In this document: piece by piece, positions 23,655 to 35,995 of the stretch
Layout of the letters: every line of letters starts with the position of its first letter
Position numbering within the stretch: the stretch's first letter is position 1
NCBI RefSeq assembly: GCF_000218685.1
Contig: NW_006763292.1
Location: forward strand, 1,323,470 to 1,387,469
Reading direction: 5' to 3'
Source of the DNA: Serpula lacrymans var. lacrymans S7.9
Taxonomy: Eukaryota > Basidiomycota > Agaricomycetes > Boletales > Serpulaceae
Length of the DNA stretch: 64,000 nt
The notes under the pieces: model-generated
The model's input: the letters and a program-made list of their open reading frames with translations, nothing else
Database searches by the model: none
Told to the model about the DNA's origin: nothing
Program-made: the position numbers and the translations under genes

Positions 23655-25290
23655 CATCAGGAAAACATAATCTTGCTATAGTTGGATATGGATAGGTAAT
23701 TATGCAAATATAGCAATTGTGGCAAAATGTGCATCTAAAGCTATCTATATCAGTTTATAGTGAATCATATTGGAATAAATTTAGCAGCTGTGGCACGTAT
23801 AGTAATTAGTTCCACCTAAAGCATATCAGAGTGGATTAAAGCATTTAGTGACACTATACCAAATTTAATTATTTATTACCTAGAGTCATAATTAATGAAG
23901 ATGCTAGTTATATCAATCAACACTACAAAATATATCTAGTGTAGAATTTTGCTGGCTATCTTGTATGTACATGCTAAGTTAGCCAGCATGAATTTATCCT
24001 TGAAGCCAAAATTTGAAGTGCTTCAGTCAAACCTCTCTATAGTGTTTTGTCAACTGTGGGAAAGTACTACTGCGCTGCAGTGCAGTTGCGCCTCCCTGTC
24101 ACCACATTGTGTGACACAGTGGTGGCAACACCTCGTCACGTCACACAGTGCTGACAATGCTGCACAAATTTTTTAAAGTCTCGCTATTTTACCAAGGTAT
24201 CATTCTAGCCTGGCTACTAGTAGAGAGTAGTCAGACTGCAAAAAATTTCTCTCACCGGATTCAATTACAAGTACCAGATGGAGATGGCTGCCACCCCAAC
24301 ACTGATGCCCTAGAAACAGTTTGTAAGCCCCAGTATGGTGTGTTATTGTTTGTTTATTCTGAATTACTATTCTGCTGAAGGCCATTTTTTGCTAATGATG
24401 ACTTCTCCATCACCACCTCCTTCAACCTTCAACCCAACCTAGATAGCCCCAGCAATGTCAATGTCAAAATAAAAAGGTCTTTCTTATTTATTCTACACTG
24501 ATACATTACCATTTACGATTTCTAGGCTACTTCTGGAAGACCTAATATATGAAAGGTGATGATGTGGCATCATTTTTCTAGCTCTAGTAGCATGCACGGT
24601 AAGTGTTCATTTGTTCGTTTATTTATAAAATAAACTAACAATCAAAATTGTCTACCAGCTTGAATGTGTTTTACTAGGTGCTGTCAATAATGCTATAATA
24701 GAATTCTCAGAGACATCATTTTCTGCCAGGTACATCACCTTAATCACCATAAATCTCTACTTATTATACTTCTACAAGGTGGGATCATAATATAAAATGC
24801 TCTCCTACATACTTGGCAGCATATTTGAGAAATTGATGAATATGTTTGGTAAGAGCTCACTACATATTTATATTGTAACATTTTCTTAACTTCAAGTATT
24901 TTTATAGGAATAGTTGTAGGAATAATTGTACAACATTGGGGCAATCTGATGTTGTTTTATAGATATTATTGCTGCAGCATTTTTTGAAATCAATATAATT
25001 TGCTTTATTATTGTTTTTTTTTTGGATATAATTGAGTATGGATTGATATCATTGCATTTAGAGCGAATTAGAGTGAATTATAGTCAAAAAGTGCAAGGTC
25101 ATTTCAACAACTGTGCTATAAACCACTATTCATAATATAGCAATACTCTAAACTAATATTTATTGATATTTATGCATTTAGAGTAGAGGACTGTGCAAGA
25201 ATTGCACTTATAGATATAACAGATATTTTTCGATATAACAGACATTTTTGCAATTTATTGCATTTATACACAAGTCATGTTTTCCTGATG
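23655..25290. mobile_element. TIR element of a CATCAGGAAAA family, copy 3 (1636 bp)
   Basis: Bounded by a perfect 14-bp inverted repeat, CATCAGGAAAACAT at 23655-23668 and its complement at 25277-25290. The inside is AT-rich with several TATAG words and no recognisable transposase. Two further elements with the same ends lie at 49945 and 53558. No clear target duplication (AGGCC before, CCAGT after). Non-autonomous by appearance; transposase class unknown. Confidence 0.6.
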
Positions 25291-25633
25291 CCAGTGATTC
25301 AGTCAAAGCAAAAAGCTATCATAGGGCTTTAGTTGGGACTTTGCTGGGATGCTCCCAGAATAACCCAGGGACCTTCCTGCCTATTCTTTGCGGCCTGCCG
25401 GGGGCAAAGACCTTCCTTCCTATGACCGATTTTTCGGCCGGCCTACTGGGCGGCTTAGTGTGTGGTCATCTCTATGTGTGACGTTGCGGCACCCTGTGAC
25501 TGGATACACTGTTTATCCCTTGCTGGGTTTGAATCCTTCAGTCCGCCGTTTCGTGGTTTAAATTTAGAGGCCTGACTGTGTTAGCCAGCAAAACGTTGGC
25601 ACTGCACTGTTCACCTCTCGCAAACTAGGGTCT
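25291..25633 (+). promoter_or_regulatory. CpG-richer upstream region of POM33
   Basis: The 340 bp before the start codon is visibly richer in G+C and CpG than the flanking AT-rich element (for example TTCGGCCGGCCTACTGGGCG near 25432). It probably holds the promoter and 5' UTR. No core element could be fixed. Confidence 0.35.
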
Positions 25634-26759
25634 ATGGCAACATCGCAGGTGAAACCCCTCTTGCTATACTTTTTTTAAATAATGATACAGGTCTTATGTT
25701 CGTCAACATAGCATTACCTTTGGGCGGGCGGCCACTTAGTCTTGTTAGTTTCAGCATTGCGGTATATTGCAGCATGGGTGACGTTGAAGTCAATCTCGCC
25801 TTGGTGGTACAAGAGTTAGTCCTATTGTCGTCTCCTATTTCATGATATCTTCTGATGAAAGACACCAGTGGGCTTGTTAGGAGGCTTGCTTAGTTATGCT
25901 ATTGTATGCCAGTAAGTTGTGCATGCACCGCGAATCTGAACCAAAATCTGATTTTTGGTTGGTTGACAGAAAATCCTTGGGGGTGCGTATTCAATACTAT
26001 AAGGTTATTCAAATACATAGACATGTCAAACAGAACCCCAACCTTAGTGTCCAGTTTATTAAACGTGCTTTGCTTGACGAGGTGAGCATTATTAGCTATG
26101 ACCCCGAGTTTGCATACATTGACTGCTGTATTGAGAATTTCCAATATCTCATCGTTGCCTTCTTTTGGTGGAGCTCTTCACCTGTTGCCAGTGCGCCTAG
26201 CCCCATGAACAGTTAAACCTAAAACTAACTTAACTTTAGTTGCCCTATTACCATATATGATTTTCTCTCTGTTTCATGTACTAACCTTCTTCCGAACCAC
26301 TGTCATGCCGCGATTATTGGGCTCTACGAGTGCTGTTGGGGGACCTCAATCTCATCCACTATCAAAGAGCCTTCAAGTTTGGGTTAAATGTAGGCCTTGC
26401 CCGGAAACAACGAACATCTAAACTCACTTTGCCTCCCTACAGCTAACTATGATCCTGCCATGAAACTGGTGGCGTTCATCGAACTCTTCATTTTCGTCCG
26501 TGTGGCTTTCGGCGCCTTGACCTTTCACAATTCTCTCCTTGCACCGCTGGTCTACGGACATTTTCTCCGGCAACGATATTACCAGTCCATCTTCACACGC
26601 AATGCACTTTCTATCACGGATGAGTGGGTTGATACCTTGGTTATGAGGGCTGGTAATCCGCCGACATTGGTGAGAGCATTAGAGACGGTTCGTGGGTACG
26701 TTCGGAGCTGGGGAGGTAGTACGACAATCTCTACCGGGACTAATGGGAGGCCACAATAG
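25634..26759 (+). CDS. POM33: Pom33/TMEM33 family membrane protein, intact eight-exon gene
   Basis: Reading with GT-AG introns gives eight exons: 25634-25648, 25712-25814, 25881-25911, 25970-25982, 26034-26081, 26136-26190, 26240-26389 and 26443-26759. Together they make 732 nt, 243 residues, with every junction in phase. The protein has the TMEM33/Pom33 layout: hydrophobic helices around LVLLVSALRYIAAWVTL, GLLSYAIVC, YLIVAFFWW, LLPYMIFSLFHVLTFF and LVAFIELFIFVRVAFGAL. It ends with the family block NSLLAPLVYGHFLRQRYYQS. Relatives sit in the ER and nuclear envelope, where yeast Pom33 helps nuclear pore biogenesis and fission yeast Tts1 shapes ER. Exon 4 is only 13 nt. The first exon (MATSQ) and its splice are the least certain part. 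No stop or frameshift is seen, unlike all neighbours. Confidence 0.85.
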
Positions 26760-26985
26760 TGCATTTTTTGTCGAATGAGAATACTACGGTTGGAACATTA
26801 AACCTTCGTAGTACTAAAATCCTGATAGAGGGTGTGAAGCTAGGACTCCATCTGAAAACTACCGGACATTGAGATTACCAGTCACAATTAGTAGTAATGC
26901 CCCATAACTGTGCCATAAATGAACCTTATATCTCTACGTGCCAGTGATGGCATAGACTACAGCTCGTATTTCTACCAGCAATTAA
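26760..26985. other. 3' flank of POM33 up to the Harbinger target site
   Basis: Holds the POM33 3' UTR region and ends with the TAA target-site copy at 26983-26985. Confidence 0.5.
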
Positions 26986-27148
26986 GGCCCCGTACGGGAA
27001 CGAAAAAATGCGACATTTTTCTTGATTTTTGGATTTGGGAAAGTGGCGTCACGAGGGCCATTGAGGCGGAGAAAGAAAACTTTTAGTACCCGCGTATAGT
27101 AAGATAGAACGATAATCTCACCGTTATACAGGCATCGTTGTAGAGACA

Positions 27149-28572
27149 ATGGAAGAAGATCAAGGCAATGATCGCACACTGAGAGATACGGGAATGGGCA
27201 GTGATGATGACAGCACGGGAGAGGAGGATCGTGAAGAGAGTGAGGAAGCATCAATGTTATGTAGGCGCCGAGCAGCACTACTTCTATGTGTTCAACAACT
27301 GTCCCTCGCTCTCATTGGTCTCCAAACGGTTGCGCAATCAGCAGCACTCGTAGCCAACAACCAACTAAACAAGGCCATACCCCAGCCATATCACACCTCC
27401 ATTTAGACTGGCCATGGGTGGGTCCTTGAGCTGTTGAGTGGTCATCCTGACCGCATTCGTGCAGAACTTGGTGTCAGGTGCCATGTTTTCTTTAGGCTGG
27501 TAGATCTACTCAAGTGCTATCAATACGTTGACTCAAGGCATGTCCACATTGAGGAGCAACTTGCAATATATCAATACGCCTGCGTCACTGGCTTATCAGT
27601 TTGCCATATCGGTGAATGATTCCAGCAATCAAGCAATACAATTTCTAGGTATGTTTTCCCCCTGCCCTCTTTCAACTAACCTACTATTTATTATACAGAT
27701 ATTTCAAGAAAATGCTTCTAGCATTCACTTCCCCAGACATCTACAACATCTATGTCCATCTACCCGCTGAAAATGATCCACCGCTGCCTTATATCATTGA
27801 CAACCCCAAGCTGTGTCACTTTGAAGGCGCTATTGGCGCCATCAATGGGGCACATATTGCGTGTTCCCCCTCTGCCTCTGAACGCCAGGCCTCACAAAAC
27901 CGCAAGGGCAGGGTATCTCAAAACTGCCTCGCCTGTTGCATGTTTGATTTAAAATTTAGTTACATGCTTAGCGGGTGGGAGGGCTCTGTTGCAGACACTG
28001 CTTTGTTCCATGACGCTCATATGAGTAACCTTCGCATTCCGCAGGGTAAGTAATACCTAGCGGATGCAGGGTTCCCTTCTTGTCCTCGGCTCTTAGTGCC
28101 CTATAGAGGTGAACACTACCACCTGTAGGAGTATGCTCGCGGAAATTGCAGGTAAGTCCTCCTTATCCTCTTCTACCTTATTCTAACATTTTCTAGGCCT
28201 CAAAACCCACGTGAATATTTCAACCTTCAACATGCATCCGCTCACAACGTCATTGAGCGGATCATTGGCATCCTCAAACGGTGTTTCCGCATTCTCGTGC
28301 TCCCTCCTGAGTACGACATGGCTATTCAGGCCTGCATACCCCCTGCCCTCTGTATGATACACAATTTCATACGGGTCCATGACCCATATGATATTGTAGA
28401 CTTTGATGACACCCTAATTAAAGACCCCATCCCCAGCGCTGCCACAGGTACATTAGCTTCAGGCCCCCCCGCCGAAGCAACCCGGGCAGAAGCCAACGCC
28501 AGGAGGGATCAGATAGCGAGTTTGATGTGGGAGGATTATCAGGCCGAGCTGCATAGAAGACAATTGGTATGA
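27149..28572 (+). pseudogene. Harbinger DDE transposase, dead
   Basis: One frame with two short introns (27649-27698 and 28152-28196) runs from ATG 27149 to the stop at 28572. Motifs: HPDRIRAELGV (27.44 kb), GAINGAHI where the first catalytic Asp should be (Asn codon AAT at 27844-27846), GSVADTALFHDA with the second Asp near 27990, YLADAGFP near 28055, and HNVIERIIGILKR with the third acidic residue near 28255. Four in-frame stops interrupt it: TAG 27404, TGA 27617, TAA 28051 and TAG 28126. The enzyme would cut and join DNA at the element ends together with its Myb-like partner. Loss of the first Asp plus four stops means no activity. Confidence 0.88.
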
Positions 28573-28709
28573 TGTAATGTCATTTTCTTATGAATAATTC
28601 TAATGTTTTGTGGCGGACGAGCAAACATTCTGTTACATTGATCAAACAAAAAAGCAAGAAACATAACATGACTACTAATCAGATCTTTGTGAAAGAACTG
28701 ATCCACGCC

Positions 28710-29989
28710 CTATGCAAATCTGTTGCATAGGGCGGATAATGGTATGACGGCGGAAGAACTGCCCTGCTTTGTTAAAGGGGTGTCAAATTCATTTCGGATC
28801 GTGTCCGTGATTCCCTTCATGATGGGCACAATCTGACCCAGCGTATCATTCAACCCTGTCAGAGCAGTGGCGGTCATTGCATTGGCAGCCACACAAGGGG
28901 TTTTAGAGCTGCGGCTATGCACAGTTATATCTGTGCTCTTGCTGCGAGTGACAACCGACATGGCATCTGCATCTGCATCGGCATCTAACTCTGCATCACG
29001 CTCCTTTTGTTTGCTACTAGAAGACCTGCGGGAGGTAGTTGATGATAAAGTTGAGGGAGCGGGCATTGATTTGGGAGATGGTACACCCCCTAGCCAGAGG
29101 TTAACATTGGCATCATAGGAATGCATGTTGGTATTAACACTCCTAGGCGTTTGTGGGGTAATAGCTACAGGGGGAGGAAACATAGATGATGATGGGGTAA
29201 TGCTAGACACAGGAGGGCTATTTGGTACAGGTACAGAAGGGGGGGCAGAGCGAAAAATGTTTGCTCCCTTGGCAAAACGGCCACACATAAGATTGTCCAT
29301 TGCTGAGAAATGGGTCCAGCCCTTGTTGCAAAAAATCTTGACGCCAGGGTTCTTCTAGAGATGGATGAGATGAGCATCGCAATGTATGAAGTGAGTACTT
29401 ACCTTTAAATACTCAGCCCATACTGTCTCACTCTCCACTGTGATACCTGCACCGCCAATGTCGTCCCAATGAAAGCCCGACTGCTCTGACAGTGCTTTGA
29501 CAGTTTGGTAGGTGGTTCTCAGCTAATAATCGGTCAAGAAAATACCATAGATCAGTTAATCAATGGTACGTACCCTCCCCCATTTTCCAGCGCAGTGCTT
29601 GGCCTCCTTCGCAGGGCTAACCTGGTGGATCTTCTGCAATTCTACGGCAGCCTTTGTCCAGAACTTCTTTGGGAAATTGAGCCCATTGCCAGCCTCAGAT
29701 CGATGAGATTTCAAATCAGTGTAGCTTCTTCTGCCTCTGACCACATCCTCCTGTCTTTTGTGCTAGTGGAAAGATGGCCATCGCTAGTATCAGATGGCGC
29801 AAATATGATATTTGGAGCTTGGTAGTCAGGTGTGTTGCTGGAGTGGGTGGCCATATCTGTTTCTCTATTCACTCTCAACCAGTAGCGAGGTCGTTTATAG
29901 TTGCGTAAAGAAGCCTTGAGGCCTAAGCCTGAGGCTTTCCTCTTGGACATGAGTTTATTGAGTTGGTGGTGGTCTGAGTCAAAAAGCAC
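28710..29989 (-). pseudogene. Harbinger Myb/SANT-like partner protein, one frameshift
   Basis: Minus strand, start 29989 or an in-frame Met near 29950 (MSKRKASGLG). A Myb-like trihelix reads RRMWSEAEEATL, then after a frameshift near 29720 DLKSHRSEAGNGLNFPKKFW and KHCAGKWG. After an intron at 29523-29573 it continues LRTTYQTVKALSEQSGFHWD and ESETVWAEYLK, and after an intron at 29355-29402 KNPGVKIFCNKGWTHF. The C-terminal half (28710-29300) is Ser/Pro/Thr-rich with a short Asp-Ala run. In Harbinger elements this second protein binds the terminal DNA and brings the transposase into the nucleus. Converges on the transposase gene with 137 bp between the stops. Confidence 0.82.
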
Positions 29990-30081
29990 GGCATGGCACT
30001 CCTTGTGGCATATCGGCAGCCTGTGGCACTAAAAATGTGCAAAGTTTATTTTTCAATTTTTTGTTCCCGTACAGCGCCTAA

Positions 30082-30483
30082 AACTCATACCACGGTGTTG
30101 GTGTTGCACCTTGTGACAACCCTTTTTTCAATTTGTGCGGCTAGTAAGCACGAAATGGGAAATCTTGCAATGCGTGACAATGCCCCTATATTCAAGCAGC
30201 TAATAGTAAACACAAATCTAGTTTCTCTTGCTGACCTAATTCAATATCAATACCAATCATAGTCAATCAATATATTGTTAATAAGGTCTGCTCCAATTTA
30301 ATGGTGGTGTGTGGGAGCCTTCCCTTCTGTGTTATTAAGCCAAGGCATGCCTCTATTATCACATCAATCAGACTCCGCACAGTTTGCAGCCTCAAAAAAG
30401 TAGTCGTTTGGCACATTGTAGCTCTAAAAGTTAAGATAATATTGACCATTGGCAGCATCCACAAGGTCCTGGCCCAAGGCTCA
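30082..30483. other. no gene recognised
   Basis: Spacer right of the Harbinger element up to an LTR fragment; nothing assignable. Confidence 0.4.
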
Positions 30484-30762
30484 TGTTACAATAACACAAT
30501 TTTCGGACCTTTCCTTTAATTTTCATTCTCCGCTTTAACCTTGTATACTTTAGCTTTCACACATGGTGCCACGTGGCACTCCCCCTTTTGTTCAAACTCC
30601 TCTTTCTCGCGCCGCGTTGCCTTCTTCTTATTTTAGATACAACTCTCTCACACAGTGGAGTTGGTCATGTGGGCTAGGCCCCATGACATCATCAGCCACT
30701 GACTTTATCAACTGTACAGTACATAAGTATAAACACTCTGTATTAGTATATATACCCCAATA
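30484..30762 (+). repeat. LTR family A, U3 only, 3' truncated
   Basis: Matches the family A LTR from TGTTACAATAACACAATTTT through the TATATACCCCAATA promoter region and then stops; the U5 is replaced by unrelated sequence. Confidence 0.8.
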
Positions 30763-30949
30763 CCAATGGTTCAACAGACCCTGGGTCTGTCTCCTGCTTT
30801 GTCATATAAGATGGTTCCCAAAACTTGTACCCCAGAGGTATGTACCCCTTTGACAAGTCAATATAGTTTCTAGGGCACTCCACAAGGCTGGTCCAAGGTA
30901 CTAAAGCCTTGGTGCCTCCAGTGGAAATCTGTTAATGTGTGGTCAGAAA

Positions 30950-32048
30950 AGACCTGATGATAGCCTGTAGATCTGAAAAAGTTGCCAGAGATGACAGATC
31001 CTCATCTACAAGGATGGGATATCCATTATCGTTGAGTGGAAGCTTGATCTATTCTTTCTACTTGCTTGGGAGGCTTTTCTTTGGCACAAACCCATCTATA
31101 TCAGCTACTTAAAATTCAGTACTCTGGGACGTTTATTAATTAAGCTGGAAACTTACCAAACTGACTTTATGCATACTTGCCCCAAGCCTCCCATATCTTT
31201 ATATTTTGCCAGTTGGGTTGTACCTTGCTAAAAAGCTCAAACGTGGCTTTGTCATTTTGCTCATGGCTGCAATTAAAGCAATCAGTTTCAGGAACAACAC
31301 ACCTGGTTTGAAACCCGGGGTCCATAGACTACTTACAAGGACATGCAAATGGCTCCATTTGTATCTCTATCAGCGCTGAGCACAAAACTTAACATTCCCA
31401 GATCCCGGCTTGCTTGCATCTGAAAGTTCTTCACTACTTTTCTACCCTTCATTTCAGCAGCTCTGGGTACCTTAAGTAACTATTTGTTCCAGATGAGTAA
31501 AAGACATCATACTCATTTTTGTTTCACTTCCTCTGATAGCCCATCAATATACCACTCCTCACACTTTTCTTTTAATTCAGCCACCTCCTCCTTGTTGAGC
31601 TCAGTCAACATTACCTTCAGGACCCTCTCCAGTTTACTAATTTAACCTGACTGCCCCAGCTTCACTCTATAAAGGTCCCACATCCTCTTTTTCAGCTCCT
31701 TCTTCTTCACAGTGTTGAGCACTTGGTTCAGACCTACATACTTTCTATGCCCGACAACCTTGTTCCCGGGCTCTTTGTTACCACTATGGCTGTACAACCC
31801 ATACCTGATCTGCTGCAATTTTAATTGTAAACATAATGATATACTTTGACAATTAAGAGTGATTATACCTCTTTTATGTCTGTTAATTCCTTGATGTTGG
31901 TTATTACATGTTCCCCCAAATTTTCTCTGACTTTATTCCAGGCATCATCAAGTACACGTCTCTGTTGTAGAGAACTTGCACCCCAGAACTCTTCCAAATG
32001 TGTATTGAGTATTTCAATTTGTGCATTGTTAAAAAGTACTTCAGGCAT
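30950..32048 (-). pseudogene. unnamed basidiomycete expansion-family protein, degraded
   Basis: On the minus strand a frame starts MPEVLFNNAQIEILNTHLEE at 32048. After breaks it continues GLYSHSGNKEPGNKVVGHRK near 31780, KKKELKKRMWDLYRVKLGQ near 31690, LERVLKVMLTELNKEEVAEL near 31610 and SRDLGMLSFVLSADRDTNGA near 31390. The layout recalls a large unnamed family of basidiomycete proteins that begins with a short DNA-binding-like helix region; I have no function for it. Many stops. Confidence 0.45.
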
Positions 32049-35000
32049 GATTAAATGTGGTACAAGTCAAAAAGTAAGGTGTGTGTTTGAAGACGAGCAT
32101 TACCTTTCTTTTCTGTTTGAGTGCAAATTTTCAGTTAATTGAGTAGCATGTTCATCCATTCCAAGCAGATCTTGGGCTCTTTGGTCAGATCTGAGCAATA
32201 ATATTATTGCCTTAACTCCATACCGAGTCTCCGGCTAAGGCCCGGAACATGTCAGTTACCTCCCAGCTAATGCTTTCCTTGATATATTGCTTTCATATAA
32301 AGAAGTTTAGTGCCAAATCCAACAAATTAACTAGCCTCATGAGGCCTGGGTGTCATAAAAGCTAATATAAACTAAAAGCATGTGCTCTATATCAATCACT
32401 GCCTTCTATCACAAATATCTTGTATGAGCATCTTCAAACTGGCATCTGGTTTAACAACATCATCTCTTCTCTGCAGAATTATTTAGCATGGGCCGCAGCT
32501 CCTTCCTGTTATAATACACAATCCATACTATAAACTTAGGACATATCCGCTTCTCTGATGACCAATAGTGCAGCCACAGTTGTAGTGCGTCTTATTGCAT
32601 CACAGTTGTAGTTATCTCAGTTTTACTGAGGCAACCAACTGTGAGTATATCTATATTACCATTATAGAAGTATCTTACTGATAATTATATAGAGCAACAC
32701 AAATAAGTGTGAAAGACCACATATCCCAATCAACTTTATCAACACCCTGTCAAACTCCCTATAAAAATGATATGTTCCCCATCTAAGACATTGACCATCC
32801 TGTCCTTGAGCCATTGGTTATACCTCCAAAGAAGACAAGTCCATTGAGTAAGTACATCCATCATTATTTGTTTAGTGAGAGAAGGAACTTGGCGGTGCAC
32901 AGAATGTTTGGGGAAATCAGAGCATTGCATGTCATGCTACAGGGATGCTCACCAGAGGTTACTATTTTACAGAGTTGAGCAATGGATGGGCACATATTTT
33001 GAACCTTTGTGGCTTTTGCTTTAGTGCTGGCTTGATAGTTCATCTGGGCCACACTGGTAATCATGCCCAGGACATGATGACAACCATATTCTGGCAGAGG
33101 ACAATCATACACTGTGCTGCAAGTTTTGTAAACAATAATGTCCAGCTGGAAAAAATACCAGAGGGAATGTATGACTTGGAGGTCTAAGAACCCATTGCAT
33201 TGCTGTAGACAACAAAAATATGTATGGGGTTGTTTAATGAATGATTACTGGTCAGTGCATTATATAATACAGCATTTCAGGAACACATTGTTCAAGTATG
33301 TCCATAAATCTATAATGTAAGCACTACATTCTTAGAGAGCCTCCCGAGAACAAGGCACCACTGGATTTTGAAGTTATGAGATATTTGCATATCCAACATC
33401 ATATAGAAAATGATGCCTAAAAAGGTGAGAAGTAGGAAGAGGTCTTCAATGAGCAGACTCTCACCCAGCCAGGTTGTCAAGGATGGGCACAATAATATCA
33501 CGTCTAACATGGCCTGGCTGGTACACTCTGCTGGACTCTACTGGCCCCATCTATATAGTAATATTATTGTAAGGAATCAATTTTTCTATTGCATTTCTAT
33601 CAAATTATGGCTATCCAACCTGTTTCCCGTCACCCCTCTTGCTATTGGATTGGAAATTATAGCTGGTACTCTATTACTTTTATCTTTCTTCTTCTTGTTT
33701 TCCTTTCACACTCACGTCCTATCATACTTACAATGTAGGAGACTCCTCTCTGACCCTTCAGAAGATATCCCAATGACGTAGCATTAATCAAAGGCTATGC
33801 CGGGGAATACTTCAGCAAGAGATTAATCAGCAATATAAGCTGTGACTCAGCACCTTCTCATGGGTTACTGATCCAGCCAATTGTACATCTCTTACTAAGG
33901 ATTTTGCCCACACAATTAGTAATCACAATAGATCATACCATTCCCTCCTTTTTCTTATTGGCTAACTGTTTGGTCAGACCAGACCACTCTTGATTTCTTT
34001 ATTCCCTTCGGACTAAACTCTGCAGTTTATTATATAAGGAGTATATACTTGATGTATTATTCCTTAGTCCAATTTTAGTTTGGATTTGCGCCTATACAAT
34101 CTTAATACTCTGATCCACCGCCTTTCCTCAAGGACTTAGCCAGACATCTTTTATTGTTATATAGCTTTGTATTTATTGCCTGACAATTATAACTATATGG
34201 GCTGAAAATGATACTTCAGCACTTCAGCACTCAAGCCCAAGCTTTTTAGCCCATGGTCTAAAGGTTTAGAAATTCTATATATACGGGACAGTAATATACA
34301 TATATGCTCATTATCAGTACCCTTCTGCTCTCCATGAGCAACCAACCATGACCCTGATGGGGAATATGGAAGAGGCAATCAAATATTCCAGCTACAATAA
34401 ATTCACCATCTCCCTTACATTTGGATGTAACCTTACTATGCAGTGTAATAGAACAAGTAGAGTACCAGATGGTTTTATTGGGAGATGGTTTTATAGTAAG
34501 GGTGACTATAAAATGTTAATGCTGATGGAGGTTTGTACTTCCAAGAGCTTCTAAGGCTGCCTCAGTGTTTTGAGGAAAGATGCCTTTAACTACCCATCCT
34601 TGAAAGATGTCCTTATTATCAATCTGGATGAACACAACAAGGGGTCCTCCCCCCTCCCCAGAAGTATAACCATACCAAGGCCAAGTGGTATAATCCCAGA
34701 GAGTTTGGACCTCCACAGGGTTCAGCTTAGGGTCCCATTATTTTTCCTGATGGACACAAATGGGCTGGGAGGTTTTCAGGTAGTGTATATATTTACCAAG
34801 TGGAGGATAAACAGTTAATTAGGTATCTTGAAATTGTAAGTAATATTCTGTATCTCTTTACTTTACTGACTATTTTGTTTTAGTCCCAATATTCCTACCT
34901 GGAAATTGTCTGAGGCTTTTTGCAGAAATCAATAGGATTTTCCAGGCAATGCTTGTCCATATTATGGAAATTGAGGAGCATTCTGAGTTGGTTGAGGACA

Positions 35001-35639
35001 CTGGGGATGAAGACAGTGAGAATGAGGAAGAAAATGGGAGCAGTAGTAGTGGTGAAGAGGAGGACATTCAAGTCACTGATGTCAGTGCAAGAAAGTCCCA
35101 AGTGAGTTTTGGTGAATCCCAAGTTGAGGGTAGACTGGGACATTTTTATTGCTGACATGCAAGAAGCGCTGGTGAAGACTGCTTATCAGCACTACAATCA
35201 CTTTGTTTGCTTTGTAACCTGGTCATTTTAGTTTGTAAAGTTGTATCAGTGTACATGTATTTTTTTAAATATGTTTCTCTACTCCTTAATTTTTCCTAAT
35301 TAAAAAAGTTGCCCAAGAAAGAGGAGTCCCTCCAACCTGGGTCCCGTAAAATCTCTGCAATGTAAAATATCTAGGTTCTAATAATAAATATAAGTATCCC
35401 TCCTATAGTATCAATGGATATTGAGTCATAAACTTGCAGAGGGTATAACTATGGCTATTACAAAGTCACTTAAGTCAATGGGTTGTCTGTCTTTTATTTC
35501 TTACTGGCATTGCCCAGCTTGTGGAAAGAATTAAAGCACACCACAATATGTTATATTTCATTTATCTATGTTCAAACCTTGTGTATGGTACAAAAAGGGC
35601 AAAAGAAGAGAGCTAGAAGCTAATAAAAAACCCCTAAAG
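32049..35639. other. AT-rich relic region
   Basis: About 3.6 kb with no assignable gene. The + strand at 34949-35155 holds a 68-codon acidic frame (DEDSENEEENGSSSSGEEED), and at 34570-34818 an 82-codon frame; both are unrecognised. I see no repeat shared with the rest of the window. Confidence 0.3.
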
Positions 35640-35995
35640 ATATTATGTTTGGAGCACAAGGTGAAGAACTAAAGTCTGTGGGTACTTCAATACCCAAAGC
35701 AGAGTGGTTATAAACAACAACTACATAATCTCAAGTGTAAAGACAATGAGAATTTGAGGACCCACCTAGATAAAATGATAAGTCTTTGTTTGCACTTAGC
35801 AGACATGGGTGGTCCTGTATCCAATCAAGACTTTGTGTCTACTATATCATCATCACTTTCCAATTCCTACCGGTCATTTGTTTCATCAACCACTCTTGCA
35901 TATGAATCTCTGGATAATGACCTACCCCCTGACATCTATATAATCTGACTCTACCACAAAGCGGATCAAAGATCTATAATGTCACCCAAAAAGGG

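Larger units (their letters stand above)
26986..30078 (+). mobile_element. PIF/Harbinger DNA transposon, complete ends, decayed genes
   Basis: 3093 bp. Left end GGCCCCGTACGGGAACGAAA and right end, read inward, GGCGCTGTACGGGAACAAAA are terminal inverted repeats of about 16 bp with two or three differences. TAA stands directly outside both ends (26983-26985, 30079-30081), the 3-bp duplication typical of Harbinger. Inside are the two genes expected of this superfamily, a DDE transposase (+) and a Myb/SANT-like protein (-), arranged tail to tail. Both are broken, so the copy is dead, but ends, order and introns are still easy to read. Confidence 0.92.

Noticed and set aside
25248..25481. 77-codon + strand frame just upstream of POM33
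   Set aside because: Overlaps the right end of the TIR element and the gene's upstream region; no motif and no splice into POM33 that keeps frame.
28039..28060. Extra short intron in the Harbinger transposase at GTAAGTAATACCTAG
   Set aside because: Only about 15 bp would be removed; reading straight through gives the expected YLADAG text with one stop codon instead.
34736..34755. TTTTTCCTGATG resembling the TIR element end
   Set aside because: No partner end within several kb and no TATAGC array next to it.
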